From the NCBI GenBank assembly GCA_963737365.1, contig CAVTSD010000001.1, positions 1,736,001 through 1,800,000 on the forward strand: a DNA stretch of 64,000 bases, written 5' to 3'. The DNA is from Roseiarcus sp963737365. Its GTDB lineage: Bacteria > Pseudomonadota > Alphaproteobacteria > Rhizobiales > Beijerinckiaceae. This document shows positions 8,581 through 16,610 of this stretch, one piece after another; the stretch's first letter is position 1, and each line of letters starts with the position of its first letter. The notes beneath the pieces were generated by a model that saw nothing but the letters and a program-made list of their open reading frames with translations, made no database searches and was not told the origin of the DNA. Made by a program: the position numbers and the translations under genes.

Positions 8581-9279
8581 TTATCTTTGCGCAACGACCA
8601 AGCTTGCCAGCAAAACAGCGACGACGCCAGTGAGGAAAATGCCGTCGAATGTCCCCGCGCCGCCGATCGAAGCCACGGGCGCGCCGAGGCTGCGCAGCCG
8701 ACCAAGATTGGTGAGGTCGGCGCCAATCAAGACGCCAAGGCTGCCGCCGATGTAGGCGATCGGCGCCGCGAATCGCCGCGACAGAACCAGCGCGACCCCT
8801 GCCGCGAGCAGGGGAGGCGCGATCGTCGGCACCGATATGCCCACCCCCGGAATCGGCGTCGCCATCCGATGGACGACAAAGGCGACGATGGCGGCCGCGA
8901 CGGCCCCGGCCGCCCAAAGGTCGTAGCGCATCAGAAGATAGAAGGAGAGCAGGATCGGAATCACCGCCCCGCCGACATTGATCGCTAAAATCGTACCCGG
9001 CCAATCGACGGCCACGGGAGCCAAAAACGGCACCCCAAAGATCTCCACAACCTCCCGCGAGATGACGCGCTCATCCGGCAGCCGAAGGAGCGGCAGATTG
9101 ACGTACGAGCCGAGCAAGGAGGCGAACAGCACCAGCGTCGCGACGCGGGGATCGAGGCCGAGCGCCAGATAAGCGTGGCTCAAGAGCCTGAGCTGAATGA
9201 AAAACAGGAGGCCGAGCAGAATCACGAAGAAGAAAGTCGTGAGGCCCGCGCCGAGGGGGAAGTAGTGCATGTGGGTCAT
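8581..9279 (-). CDS. DUF1614 integral membrane protein
   Basis: A 232-residue membrane protein beginning MTHMHYFPLGAGLTTFFFV. It has about seven hydrophobic segments and the conserved stretch SLLGSYVNLPLLRLPDERV, then GGAVIPILLSFYLL and YIGGSLGVLIGADLTNLG, which match my recollection of the DUF1614 family. The function of the family is unknown. It is flanked upstream by the HIT gene (48 bases) on the same strand and could belong to the same transcript. The GGSLG...DL and GGAGTFDGIFLTG segments near the C-terminus are the most distinctive polar insertions in otherwise hydrophobic sequence. Confidence 0.75.
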   Translation of the reverse strand: MTHMHYFPLGAGLTTFFFVILLGLLFFIQLRLLSHAYLALGLDPRVATLVLFASLLGSYVNLPLLRLPDERVISREVVEIFGVPFLAPVAVDWPGTILAINVGGAVIPILLSFYLLMRYDLWAAGAVAAAIVAFVVHRMATPIPGVGISVPTIAPPLLAAGVALVLSRRFAAPIAYIGGSLGVLIGADLTNLGRLRSLGAPVASIGGAGTFDGIFLTGVVAVLLASLVVAQR

Positions 9280-9327
9280 GGGGCGCGGCGTCCTGGGTTG
9301 CGGGCGCCGGCGAGCGGCTAGGGCAGC

Positions 9328-9774
9328 TTACACGGTCGCCAGCGCCGCGACGATCTTTTCCGCCTGCGGCTTGAGCGTTTCGGCGTTCTGGAACGGTCCG
9401 CCCGGCGGCCGGATCGCGACACCGGTCCAGCACGGAAGCAAATGAAAATGCAGGTGGAAGACCTGCTGCCCGCTCGCCGGCTCGTTGAATTGCTGGAGCA
9501 AAAGCCCCTCGGCCTGCATCCCAGCCATGACCGCGCGCCCGACCTTCTGCACCGCGGGCATGAAAAGCGCCAAATCTTCGGGATCGAGGTCGAAGAGCGT
9601 GCGCGCCGGCGCCTTCGGGATGACCAGCGTATGGCCCTCGATGCGCGGCATCACGTCCATGAAGGCGAGCGACACGTCGTCCTCGTACACCTTTACGCAG
9701 GGCGCTTCGCCGCGAAGGATCTTGGCGAAGATGTTGTCGGTCTCATACTTCGGCGTCAAAGGATTCTCCCTCAC
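9328..9774 (-). CDS. HIT family hydrolase
   Basis: A 148-residue histidine-triad protein. The opening YETDNIFAKILRGEAPCVKVYEDD, the central MPRIEGHTLVIPK and the catalytic triad VFHLHFHLLP (HxHxHxx) are diagnostic. Members hydrolyse nucleotidyl conjugates such as AMP-lysine or dinucleoside polyphosphates. No ATG precedes the conserved start; GTG 9774 fits best and puts the start 31 bases inside the end of the upstream FemAB-like gene, implying translational coupling. The longer open frame upstream is antisense-like sequence without HIT similarity and was not used. Confidence 0.9.
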   Translation of the reverse strand: MRENPLTPKYETDNIFAKILRGEAPCVKVYEDDVSLAFMDVMPRIEGHTLVIPKAPARTLFDLDPEDLALFMPAVQKVGRAVMAGMQAEGLLLQQFNEPASGQQVFHLHFHLLPCWTGVAIRPPGGPFQNAETLKPQAEKIVAALATV

Positions 9775-10993
9775 GTTCGTTCCCTTGCTCGCCGCCGCCT
9801 TCGCCGCGACGGAAGGGCGCGAATTCCTGATAATGGGCGATCGTGCGCTCGACGGCTTCGCGTTCGTGGCCGAGATAGTCGGCGATCGCCCGGGCGAGGC
9901 GAGCGTCGGCGAATTCGTGCGCCGAATAGGTGAGGGTCGGCCGATAGCCCCGCGCGAGCTTGTGCTCCCCCTGGGCGCCAGCCTCGATGCGGCGCAACCC
10001 GCGCGCGAGCGCAAAGTCGATCGCCTGATAATAGCAGACCTCGAAATGCAGAAACGGCCGGAGCTCGATCGCGCCCCAGTTGCGGCCGTAGAGCGCGTCG
10101 TCGCCAATGAAATTGATCGCGCCCGCGATATAGCGCCCGTTGCGGCGCGCCATCACCAGGAGCACGCGGTCGGCGAGCGTCGAGCCGATCAGTTCGAAGA
10201 AGGCGCGCGTCAGATACGGGCGCCCCCATTTGCGCGAGCCCGTGTGGATGTAGAACTTGAAGAAGGCGTCCCAGTGCTCGGGTCGAATCGCCGAGCCAGT
10301 CAGCGGCTCGATCGTGACTTCGCCGTCCAGAGCGTCGCGCCGCTCGCGTTTGATCGCCTTGCGTTTGCGTGACGCCAGCGCGCCAAGGAAGTCGTCGAAA
10401 GTCGCGAAGCCGTCGCAGGAGAAATGGAACTGCTCGCCGTTGCGGATCAGAAAGCCCGCTTTCGACAGCCGCTCGGAATCCTCCACGGTCGGGAAGGTGA
10501 CGTGGATCGACGAGGTCTTGGTCTGTTTGCGCAATTGACTGAGCGCCCCGATCAGGGCGTCGCGCGCGCCCTCGGGCGCATCGCCCGCGACCAGAAGCCT
10601 TCGTCCGGTCACCGGCGTGAAAGGCACCGCCACCTGGAGCTTCGGATAATAATCGCCGCCGGCGCGCTCGTAGGCGTCCGCCCAGGCGTGGTCGAAGACG
10701 TACTCGCCCTGACTGTGGCTCTTCAGATAGCAGGCCGCGGCGGCGACCATGCGTCCGCCTGCGTCTTCCACCGCGAGATGCGCCGGCGTCCAGCCGGAGC
10801 GGCCGCCGACTGAGCCCGAAGCCTCGAGCGCGTGCAAAAAGGCGTGGGTGATGAACGGGTTGAACCGTTCGCCCTCGGCCTCTTCAAACGATCGGCCCGG
10901 CGGATTGGCGCAGGCGTCCCACGCCGCCGCGTCGATGGAGGCGATGGACGGAACGACGCGCGCGGTGAAGGTGGAAGTCCGATCTGGCGGCAT
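9743..10993 (-). CDS. FemAB-like GNAT acyltransferase (PF04339 type)
   Basis: A 416-residue protein with the features of the proteobacterial FemAB-like family: an N-terminal acceptor-fold half with NPFITHAFLHALEASGSVGGRSGW, a basic segment ASRKRKAIKRERRDA near residue 220, and a C-terminal half with YRPTLTYSAHEFADARLARAI. The GNAT-like core GRYIAGAINFIGDDALYGRNWG lies near residue 290. The family is often labelled peptidoglycan biosynthesis protein, but its substrate is not established. The 3' end overlaps the HIT gene start. Identity at family level is good; function is uncertain. Confidence 0.82.
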   Translation of the reverse strand: MPPDRTSTFTARVVPSIASIDAAAWDACANPPGRSFEEAEGERFNPFITHAFLHALEASGSVGGRSGWTPAHLAVEDAGGRMVAAAACYLKSHSQGEYVFDHAWADAYERAGGDYYPKLQVAVPFTPVTGRRLLVAGDAPEGARDALIGALSQLRKQTKTSSIHVTFPTVEDSERLSKAGFLIRNGEQFHFSCDGFATFDDFLGALASRKRKAIKRERRDALDGEVTIEPLTGSAIRPEHWDAFFKFYIHTGSRKWGRPYLTRAFFELIGSTLADRVLLVMARRNGRYIAGAINFIGDDALYGRNWGAIELRPFLHFEVCYYQAIDFALARGLRRIEAGAQGEHKLARGYRPTLTYSAHEFADARLARAIADYLGHEREAVERTIAHYQEFAPFRRGEGGGEQGNEREGESFDAEV

Positions 10994-11067
10994 TTCCTCA
11001 TCTTAGCATGCTCGGCGCCAGTTTCGTGGCGAAGCGGCTGCAGGCGATCCTGGCAATTTCAAAAAGC

Positions 11068-11460
11068 CTAGGCGACCTCGCCTCTGTCGCGCCGCGCGAG
11101 AGCCTGGCGGATATGGTCGAGCACGAGAAGGTGATCGTAGGGTTTGGCGAGCGCCGGACCCTCCTTGCAGATGCCTGCGGCGCGATCGACAGCCTTTTCG
11201 ATCGATCCCGCCAGAATCACTTCCGCGGGATGATTATGCTCCTGGATCCACCGCCGGAGCGCAAAGCCGCTTCCTTCGGTCGTCATGTCAGCAAGCACAA
11301 CCTCGATATGTAAATCTGGTGTCGTCAATGCGCCCTGCGCCTCGTCGCCGTTGGACGCCTCAAAGACTGTAAAGCCGCATTGGCGCAGGTATTCCGCTAA
11401 CGGATGACGCACCGTGATATCCCCCTCGACGAGCAGGACGACAGGAGCCGAGGCTGTCAT
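11068..11460 (-). CDS. Stand-alone response-regulator receiver, atypical acidic pocket
   Basis: A 130-residue single-domain receiver with no output domain. The phospho-acceptor Asp58 is in VLADMTTEG and the conserved lysine in LAKPYDH. The acidic pocket, normally two consecutive acids, reads VEGD, so one of the usual Asp/Glu positions is glycine (residue 13). The Thr/Ser switch region reads VILAGS. It is the second gene of a two-receiver unit, overlapping the upstream receiver by four bases (ATGA). No histidine kinase is adjacent. It may be phosphorylated weakly or act as a phosphate sink or decoy; that is inference. Confidence 0.85.
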   Translation of the reverse strand: MTASAPVVLLVEGDITVRHPLAEYLRQCGFTVFEASNGDEAQGALTTPDLHIEVVLADMTTEGSGFALRRWIQEHNHPAEVILAGSIEKAVDRAAGICKEGPALAKPYDHLLVLDHIRQALARRDRGEVA

Positions 11461-11861
11461 GAATCACCCTCTTTTTGTCCGTTGCGGGCACGCTCGACGA
11501 GGGCGGTTGCGGTTTCGTAGAGGTTGTAGGGCTTGTCGATGACCGGTTCCGACCATGTCTCATCATTGAAATAGCCGGAAGCGATGACGACGACGACGCT
11601 CGGATAGTTTTGACTGACACGGGCTGCAAGCTCGGCGCCGGTCATCGATCCCGGCATCTTATGATCGGTGAAAACCAGGCCGACTGATCCCCCGGACTTC
11701 AGATATTGCCACGCCTCATCGGCCGAGGCGGCCTCCACGACGGATGCGCCCTGTTCGCGAAGCGCTTCCGCGATGGCAAAACGAATGAGCGCCTCGTCTT
11801 CAACCACAAGTATTCTCGGCGCCTCCAATTTCGGCGCGGTCTCGACCCTCGAGTGCGGCAT
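11457..11861 (-). CDS. Stand-alone response-regulator receiver (CheY-like)
   Basis: A 134-residue receiver with a complete active site: acids Glu21-Asp22 in LVVEDEALIR, phospho-acceptor Asp66 in FTDHKMPGS, the serine in VVVIASGYFND, and the lysine in VIDKPYN. There is a 15-residue N-terminal tail and no output domain. It is transcribed ahead of, and coupled to, a second receiver with an altered pocket. Such single-domain receivers are common orphans in Hyphomicrobiales and usually take phosphate from a distant hybrid kinase. No partner kinase lies in the window. Confidence 0.9.
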   Translation of the reverse strand: MPHSRVETAPKLEAPRILVVEDEALIRFAIAEALREQGASVVEAASADEAWQYLKSGGSVGLVFTDHKMPGSMTGAELAARVSQNYPSVVVVIASGYFNDETWSEPVIDKPYNLYETATALVERARNGQKEGDS

Positions 11862-12071
11862 TCGCTAACGCCCAGCCCCATTGCTTGGAAAAGCCAGCAA
11901 AGCGCAACGCGGCGCTAAGCAAACAGTTCCCACGAGATTGGACGTTATGAGACAGAGAGACTTCCACGAGAAGCCTGCCCGACGAGGCTGCCGGAGGGTA
12001 TACGCTGCGACCTCGACGCCGGGACGCGATGGGGGCGCGTGGAAAGGGGGCTGGGAGCGCGCTTCCGCGCG

Positions 12072-12815
12072 TCAGGCGTTGGTGCCGCCGTCGACCGTGA
12101 GGCTTGCGCCAGTGATGTACGAGGCTTCAGGGCTCGCGACGAACGCCACCAGGCTCGCGACGTCATCCACGCTGCCGTAGCGGTTGAGCGCGGTCAGAGC
12201 CTTTTGCGGAACCGCCCATTCGCCCGACGCGGGATTGAGGTCCGTGTCGATCGGGCCCGGCTGGATGTTGTTGACGGTGATGCCCCGATCGCCCACTTCC
12301 CTCGCCAGCCCCTGAGCGAACATCTTGATCGCGCCTTTGGTGGCCGCATAGGCTACGAGGCCCGGCGTCATCATGCGCTCGCCGACGCATGATCCGATGA
12401 GAATGATGCGCCCGCCCTTGTTCATGTTCTTGAGCGCGCCCTGGGTCGCGACGAACGCGCCCCGCAGATTGAGGTCGATCACCCGGTCGAGGTCCTCGAG
12501 CGTCGTCTCCTCGAATTTCTTTGGGATCGCGGTGCCGGCGTTGTTGACGAATACGTCGAGCCTGCCCAAGGCGGCGACCGCCTTGTCGATCGCGGCCTTC
12601 ACCTGATCGGGGGCCGTCGCATCCGCCTGCACGGCGATCGCCTTGCCGCCCGAGCCCTTGATCGCCTCGACGACAGACGCCGCCGCGTCCGCCCCTTTCG
12701 TGTAGGTGATGGCGACCGCGGCGCCGTCGGCGGCGAGCCGATTGGCGATCGCTGCGCCGATCCCTCGCGATCCCCCGGTCACGAGCGCAACCTTGCCTTC
12801 AAGCCTCTTCGACAT
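12072..12815 (-). CDS. SDR-family NAD(P)-dependent oxidoreductase
   Basis: A 247-residue classical short-chain dehydrogenase. The start is ATG 12815 (MSKRLEGKVALVTGG) behind TTGAGGAGAA. The nucleotide-binding motif is TGGSRGIG, NNAG is present as FVNNAGTAIP, and the catalytic pair is YAATK. The C-terminus SYITGASLTVDGGTNA is typical of the 3-oxoacyl-ACP-reductase-like group. It is divergent from a LysR regulator 324 bases away, the classic arrangement in which the regulator controls the enzyme gene. Substrate unknown. Confidence 0.88.
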   Translation of the reverse strand: MSKRLEGKVALVTGGSRGIGAAIANRLAADGAAVAITYTKGADAAASVVEAIKGSGGKAIAVQADATAPDQVKAAIDKAVAALGRLDVFVNNAGTAIPKKFEETTLEDLDRVIDLNLRGAFVATQGALKNMNKGGRIILIGSCVGERMMTPGLVAYAATKGAIKMFAQGLAREVGDRGITVNNIQPGPIDTDLNPASGEWAVPQKALTALNRYGSVDDVASLVAFVASPEASYITGASLTVDGGTNA

Positions 12816-13139
12816 AGCGATTCTCCTCAATTGCACAAAGCGCCGGGTCTCGTTGGATATGCCCGGAAGATCGAGCGACAGAGGCGCCGCCAAACCCGCC
12901 AAGGCCCCTCGGAGAGCAGCGCGAGACAAACTCACGCCCGAGGCGATACGTATGCCGATCCTCGATCGCGTCGCCTTGATTCGAGCAAATTCGGCGCAAA
13001 CAACAATTCAGCGCATGCGTCCATGCCGATCTAGGGGCCCTCCGGGCCGCCCGCCTTTGCCCATGACTACCTCCACATTGCCGCGTTTGAAAAAGACTTT
13101 GTAGGTTTACGGATATGCCTGCAAGGTATAGAAATAGAT
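12816..13139. promoter_or_regulatory. Divergent intergenic region between SDR and LysR genes
   Basis: 324 bases with no convincing gene. By position it should hold both promoters and a LysR-type binding site (T-N11-A type). The segment 13081-13139, just ahead of the lysR start, is A/T-richer than its surroundings and is the most promoter-like part. I could not single out one operator with confidence. Confidence 0.45.
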
Positions 13140-14042
13140 ATGGAGCTCCGCCATCTTCGCTATTTCATCGCCGTCGCCGAGGCGGGCAGCATGAAGCTCG
13201 CTGCGGAAAGCCGCCTGCACACGGCGCAACCCTCCCTCAGCCGTCAGATGAGGGACCTCGAGCAGGAAGTCGGCGCGGCGCTGTTCGCCCGCAGCGTGCG
13301 CGGCGTCGAATTGACGCCGGCTGGCCGCGCCTTTCTGGATCACGCGCGCCTGGCCTTGACGCAAGCCGAGGCTGCCGTCGAAGCCGCGCGCCGCGCGGCG
13401 CGGCCGGCCAAGGCGATTTTCGCCGTCGGCTTTCTCACCGGACAGGAAGCGGCCTGGCTCGCGCCCGCGACCCGGATTCTCAGCGACGAATTGCCCAATA
13501 TCGAGATCAGGGTGTCGAGCGGTTTCTCGGTCACCCTTGCCGAGGACCTCAAGCAGGGAAGGGTCGACATCGCCTTCCTCCGTCACGAACCGGACCCCGA
13601 TCTCGCGTTCAAGCTGGTCCTGAAGGAGCCCCTCGTCGCCATCTTGTCCCGCGATCATCGACTGGCGGCGGGCAAGACGTTCGATCCGCACGATCTCGAG
13701 GGCGAGACCTTCATCGGCATATCCGAGATTCCCCGCGTTCTGCGGGCCGCCGTCAACGGCTACCTCGCCCGATCGGAGGTCAAGATCGCGCCCCGCTTCG
13801 GAATCGACAATTTCGCCATGGCGATGTCGCTGGTGACGTCGGAGCAGGGCGTCGCGCTCCTGCCGATTTCGATTGAGGACTATTTGCCGCCGTCCATCGT
13901 GAGCCGCCGGCTCAAGGGCGAGCAGCCGAGTGTCGATCTCATGATTGGCTACCGCAAAGGCAATGCCTCGCCGATTTTGAAGACGTTCCTGTCGCGCATC
14001 GACGCGCTGATCGACCGGGCGGCGCGCTCCGGCGTCAAATAA
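13140..14042 (+). CDS. LysR-family transcriptional regulator
   Basis: A 300-residue LTTR. The N-terminal winged helix-turn-helix reads MELRHLRYFIAVAEAGSMK, LHTAQPSLSRQMRDLEQEVG and LFARSVRGVELTPAGRAFL. The effector-binding domain follows from about residue 92 (FAVGFLTGQEAAWL), with EQGVALLPISIEDYLP near residue 240. It starts at ATG 13140 and is divergent from the SDR gene at 12072-12815, which is its probable target, along with its own promoter by autoregulation. The inducer is unknown. No other regulator is close by. Confidence 0.92.
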   Translation: MELRHLRYFIAVAEAGSMKLAAESRLHTAQPSLSRQMRDLEQEVGAALFARSVRGVELTPAGRAFLDHARLALTQAEAAVEAARRAARPAKAIFAVGFLTGQEAAWLAPATRILSDELPNIEIRVSSGFSVTLAEDLKQGRVDIAFLRHEPDPDLAFKLVLKEPLVAILSRDHRLAAGKTFDPHDLEGETFIGISEIPRVLRAAVNGYLARSEVKIAPRFGIDNFAMAMSLVTSEQGVALLPISIEDYLPPSIVSRRLKGEQPSVDLMIGYRKGNASPILKTFLSRIDALIDRAARSGVK

Positions 14043-14136
14043 GGGAACTTACTCCCGGCCGCCGCTGCCAGGCCCCATCGCCACCCGCGCGCTGGCTTGC
14101 TGTTCTTGACGTGAGCGTACAAAGCCTCGCCCAACT

Positions 14137-14162
14137 AAAAAAACCGCCCCTTTTCGGGGCGG
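14137..14162 (-). terminator. Rho-independent terminator of the CsbD gene
   Basis: A CCGCCCC / GGGGCGG stem (14144-14150 with 14156-14162) with a five-base loop is followed on the minus strand by seven T residues (14137-14143 on the plus strand). It lies 29 bases beyond the CsbD stop. On the plus strand it is also about 100 bases past the lysR stop, but that side lacks a T-run. Confidence 0.9.
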
Positions 14163-14191
14163 CTCCTTTCGACCAAACAAGTCAGAACTCG

Positions 14192-14407
14192 TCAGAGATT
14201 CCTATTGACGACGTCCGCAGCCTTGTTCGCGCCATCCTTGACCGTATTCTTCGCGTCGCCGACGGCCTTTTGCGCATCGCCCTTCACTTCCTGGGCTGCG
14301 CCTTCGCTCTTCAACTTCTCCGAGCCGACGACGTTGCCGACGCCCTGCTTCGCCTTGCCCATCGCCTCATTGGCGATGCCGGAGATCTTGTCGGTCGTGC
14401 CACTCAT
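14192..14407 (-). CDS. CsbD-family stress protein
   Basis: A 71-residue hydrophilic protein starting at ATG 14407 behind AGGAG. The repeated pattern MSGTTDKISGIANEAMGKAK, GNVVGSEKLKSEGAAQEVKG, DAQKAVGDAKNTVKDGANK is the CsbD signature (AxGxxKQxxGxxxG-type repeats). These small proteins are induced by envelope, osmotic or general stress in many bacteria; the molecular role is not known. The longer open frame from 14488 adds a tail without CsbD character. The gene has its own terminator. Confidence 0.9.
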   Translation of the reverse strand: MSGTTDKISGIANEAMGKAKQGVGNVVGSEKLKSEGAAQEVKGDAQKAVGDAKNTVKDGANKAADVVNRNL

Positions 14408-14815
14408 GATGAAAACTCCTGATGGCGGCCCATAACGGCGCGCCAACCTGTAACGCGCGAGCCCTAGAGCGGTTCCATCAGCCGTCATTTCCGAACTTTA
14501 TGGTTCAGCGCTGGCTTTTATGGTGTTCGCGGTCGGCCCCGGATGGAACGGGAAGCCGTCATGGCCGACTTAGCGCCGGCCATCTATGGCTGGGCCCAGC
14601 AAGGTCGAGCCTGGCATAACGGAAAACAAATCCTAGCTCCAACGACAGCTAACGCCAGAAGACCCATACAATTTATTGCTTAAAGCAGAAATCCCCATTA
14701 ACATCCTGAGATGGAAAACTGGATCTCGGCTCATTCCTATCTGCGGCGCGGACGAGCCATGGCGCGCTTTTCCACGCGTTTTGCAACTTTGACGGGTCCG
14801 GCGAAAACAGCGAAA
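14408..14815. other. Gene-free stretch ahead of dispersed element copy 1
   Basis: 408 bases between the CsbD start and the dispersed element. It should contain the CsbD promoter next to 14408. I see no credible coding sequence. From about 14640 the composition becomes A/T-richer than the surrounding genes. Confidence 0.5.
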
Positions 14816-14930
14816 GATTTTTTTGTTTGAATCGCTTGTAACCCATTGATAAGTCCCGATTCGGAAAAATAAACGCTAGCAAATGCAAGCAAATTAACTA
14901 GCGTTTAGGCGCGTTTACCTGCGTTTAAGC
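14816..14930 (+). repeat. Dispersed element, copy 1 (GTAACCCATTGA core plus GCGTTTA heptamers)
   Basis: The order is GATTTTTTT (14816-14824), then the core GTAACCCATTGATAAGTC beginning at 14838, then TAAACGCTAG (14870-14879), then CTAGCGTTTA (14898-14907), a perfect 10-bp inverted repeat with an 18-base spacer. GCGTTTA then recurs at 14901, 14911 and 14921, exactly 10 bases apart. Copy 2 at 29323 aligns over 92 bases without a gap at 76 identical positions. The stretch is A/T-rich and lies between two genes that face into it from the right and away from it on the left. It has no coding potential of its own that I can support. Confidence 0.85.
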
Positions 14931-14997
14931 GCACTTATTCCAAGCGCCAACTCGCGCGGCGGGTTGCATCCTGAAGCCTTCGCGCCTGGGCTCGAAC

Positions 14998-16488
14998 CTA
15001 ATCCGGCGCCTTGCCGAATGGGATGCCGTTGACCTTGATCGACCTCTCGGCGTCGAGTTCGACCAGCCAGCTCAAGCTGCCGTCGCTCTCGCTCTTGCCG
15101 AGCCCCTTGGCGAGCGCTAGGCCCGGCATGGCTTTGCTGGCGATGTCCGGCCCCAGGTCTTTGACCGCCGCCATCGTCTTGTCGAAGCTCCTCGCGTGAA
15201 TCGTGATCGCCGCCGTCGGCTTCGCATGATCGAGGCGGATCGAGCCGGCGAAATCCGCGTCGACCGCCGGCGCGATCACATGCGAAGGGGCGAACTCGAT
15301 CTGGACGGGGCCGGAGCTGAGGAAGGCCGTCTCGACCTTCGTCGCGTTGTCATCGGAGAGGAGCGGCCCGTCACCCTGCAGGCTGAGGTCGGAGATCCAC
15401 TCGTTGGCGGCCGCGGTAATGTTGATGCCCTTGAGCGTCGCCGTCACATCGATCTTCGACGGCGTGAGGGCGGCGGCGTTGGGGGGGAGGAGGCCGACCG
15501 GCAGGCTCAATCCGTCGGCTGAAAGGCTGAGGTTGAGCGCGCTCTCGGGTCCCGCATTGGCCGCGCCGAGCTGATACTTGAAATCCCCGAGAGCAATCGC
15601 GCCCAGGGAAGCGATGATGACGGCCTTCTGCGCTTCGATCCCCTCGTCGAGCTTGAGGCCGGGCGCCGCGAGCTCCTTGAGCAGGCCCTTGAGCTCCGCT
15701 TCATGCGAGGCGAGGTCGGCTCGCGCGGGGTAAGCCGCAAGCAGGCCCCAGAGGTCGAACGCCCTACGGCTCTTGAAGCCTTCGACGCCGAGATTGATCA
15801 GCGCCTTGTCGGCTCGGCCACTAAAATTGATCGGGGCGCCGGCGTCGCCTTCCCCTTCGCTGGCGCCGACCGCTTTGAGACCGAGTTCGGCGATCTCCTC
15901 CTTCACCTGCGTCGACACGGAGCCGTCGCCAGCGACATTGGTTGCAATCGTCTCCTGAACGGGTCCGAAATCGATCGTCTGGGTGAGCTTCGGGTTCTGG
16001 ACCTCGAAACTTCCTTTATCCAGGCTGGCGGAGCCGGAGAGGAGCCATGCGATGGCCGGACTTATCAGCGCGCTCGAGCGAAAGTTCGTGAGTTCGATGG
16101 CGCCGGTCGCGTCCTTGGAATGAAAGCCGATACGGGGAAGCGAGTCCATGGAAACCCGCCAATTGCCGTCGTCCTGCTCGACCGCCTGATAGGCGATGAC
16201 CGCCGGATCATAGGAGACGCCCGTCTCGGCGAGCAGCGCATTGAGCGCGCTGAGGTCGGCCGAAACGAGATAGTGCGAGCCGTCCGGCTTGACCGTCACA
16301 AACGGCGTCGCTCCCGCCTGCGCGGCAGGCAGATATTTTGCGATGAGCGCTTTTAGCGCCTCGGCGCCTTCGGGCGTCGCCGGCTTGTCGCCCGCCAGCG
16401 CAGGGAACGCCCAGAGCGCGACCGCTGCGAACGCGGCATGCGCCAAGGGGCGGCGCGACTGGCGCGAGCGAAATCGGATGGGGCGCAT
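14998..16488 (-). CDS. Exported protein of unknown function
   Basis: A 496-residue protein with a signal peptide (start ATG 16488: MRPIRFRSRQSRRPLAHAAF, cleaved near ALAG). A TTG at 16518 would add ten residues. The mature part is rich in alternating beta-strand pattern with repeated short phrases of the type DGSxSxxV, ITAAANEWISDLSLQGDGPL and IRLDHAKPTAAITIHARSF. This resembles the DUF2125 or YdgA-like class of periplasmic, AsmA-reminiscent proteins, but I am not certain of either. There are no membrane segments after the signal. It stands alone, with rpoH upstream on the same strand 122 bases away. Confidence 0.65.
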   Translation of the reverse strand: MRPIRFRSRQSRRPLAHAAFAAVALWAFPALAGDKPATPEGAEALKALIAKYLPAAQAGATPFVTVKPDGSHYLVSADLSALNALLAETGVSYDPAVIAYQAVEQDDGNWRVSMDSLPRIGFHSKDATGAIELTNFRSSALISPAIAWLLSGSASLDKGSFEVQNPKLTQTIDFGPVQETIATNVAGDGSVSTQVKEEIAELGLKAVGASEGEGDAGAPINFSGRADKALINLGVEGFKSRRAFDLWGLLAAYPARADLASHEAELKGLLKELAAPGLKLDEGIEAQKAVIIASLGAIALGDFKYQLGAANAGPESALNLSLSADGLSLPVGLLPPNAAALTPSKIDVTATLKGINITAAANEWISDLSLQGDGPLLSDDNATKVETAFLSSGPVQIEFAPSHVIAPAVDADFAGSIRLDHAKPTAAITIHARSFDKTMAAVKDLGPDIASKAMPGLALAKGLGKSESDGSLSWLVELDAERSIKVNGIPFGKAPD

Positions 16489-16610
16489 AGGACGGCCTGT
16501 TCGGTTCAGCGAGGACAATCCGAGTCTACGCCAAGCCTATTTCAGATTTTTCGACGCCGCGCGAGAATTTCCGGCATGAAGCGCCGCCGGGCGCGACTTG
16601 CCGGCGCGCG

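Noticed and set aside
14673..14888. A 71-codon open frame across element copy 1
   Set aside because: It contains the translated element core (RDLSMGY) and no ribosome-binding site. Copy 2 has a stop in the matching frame, so it is not a conserved protein.
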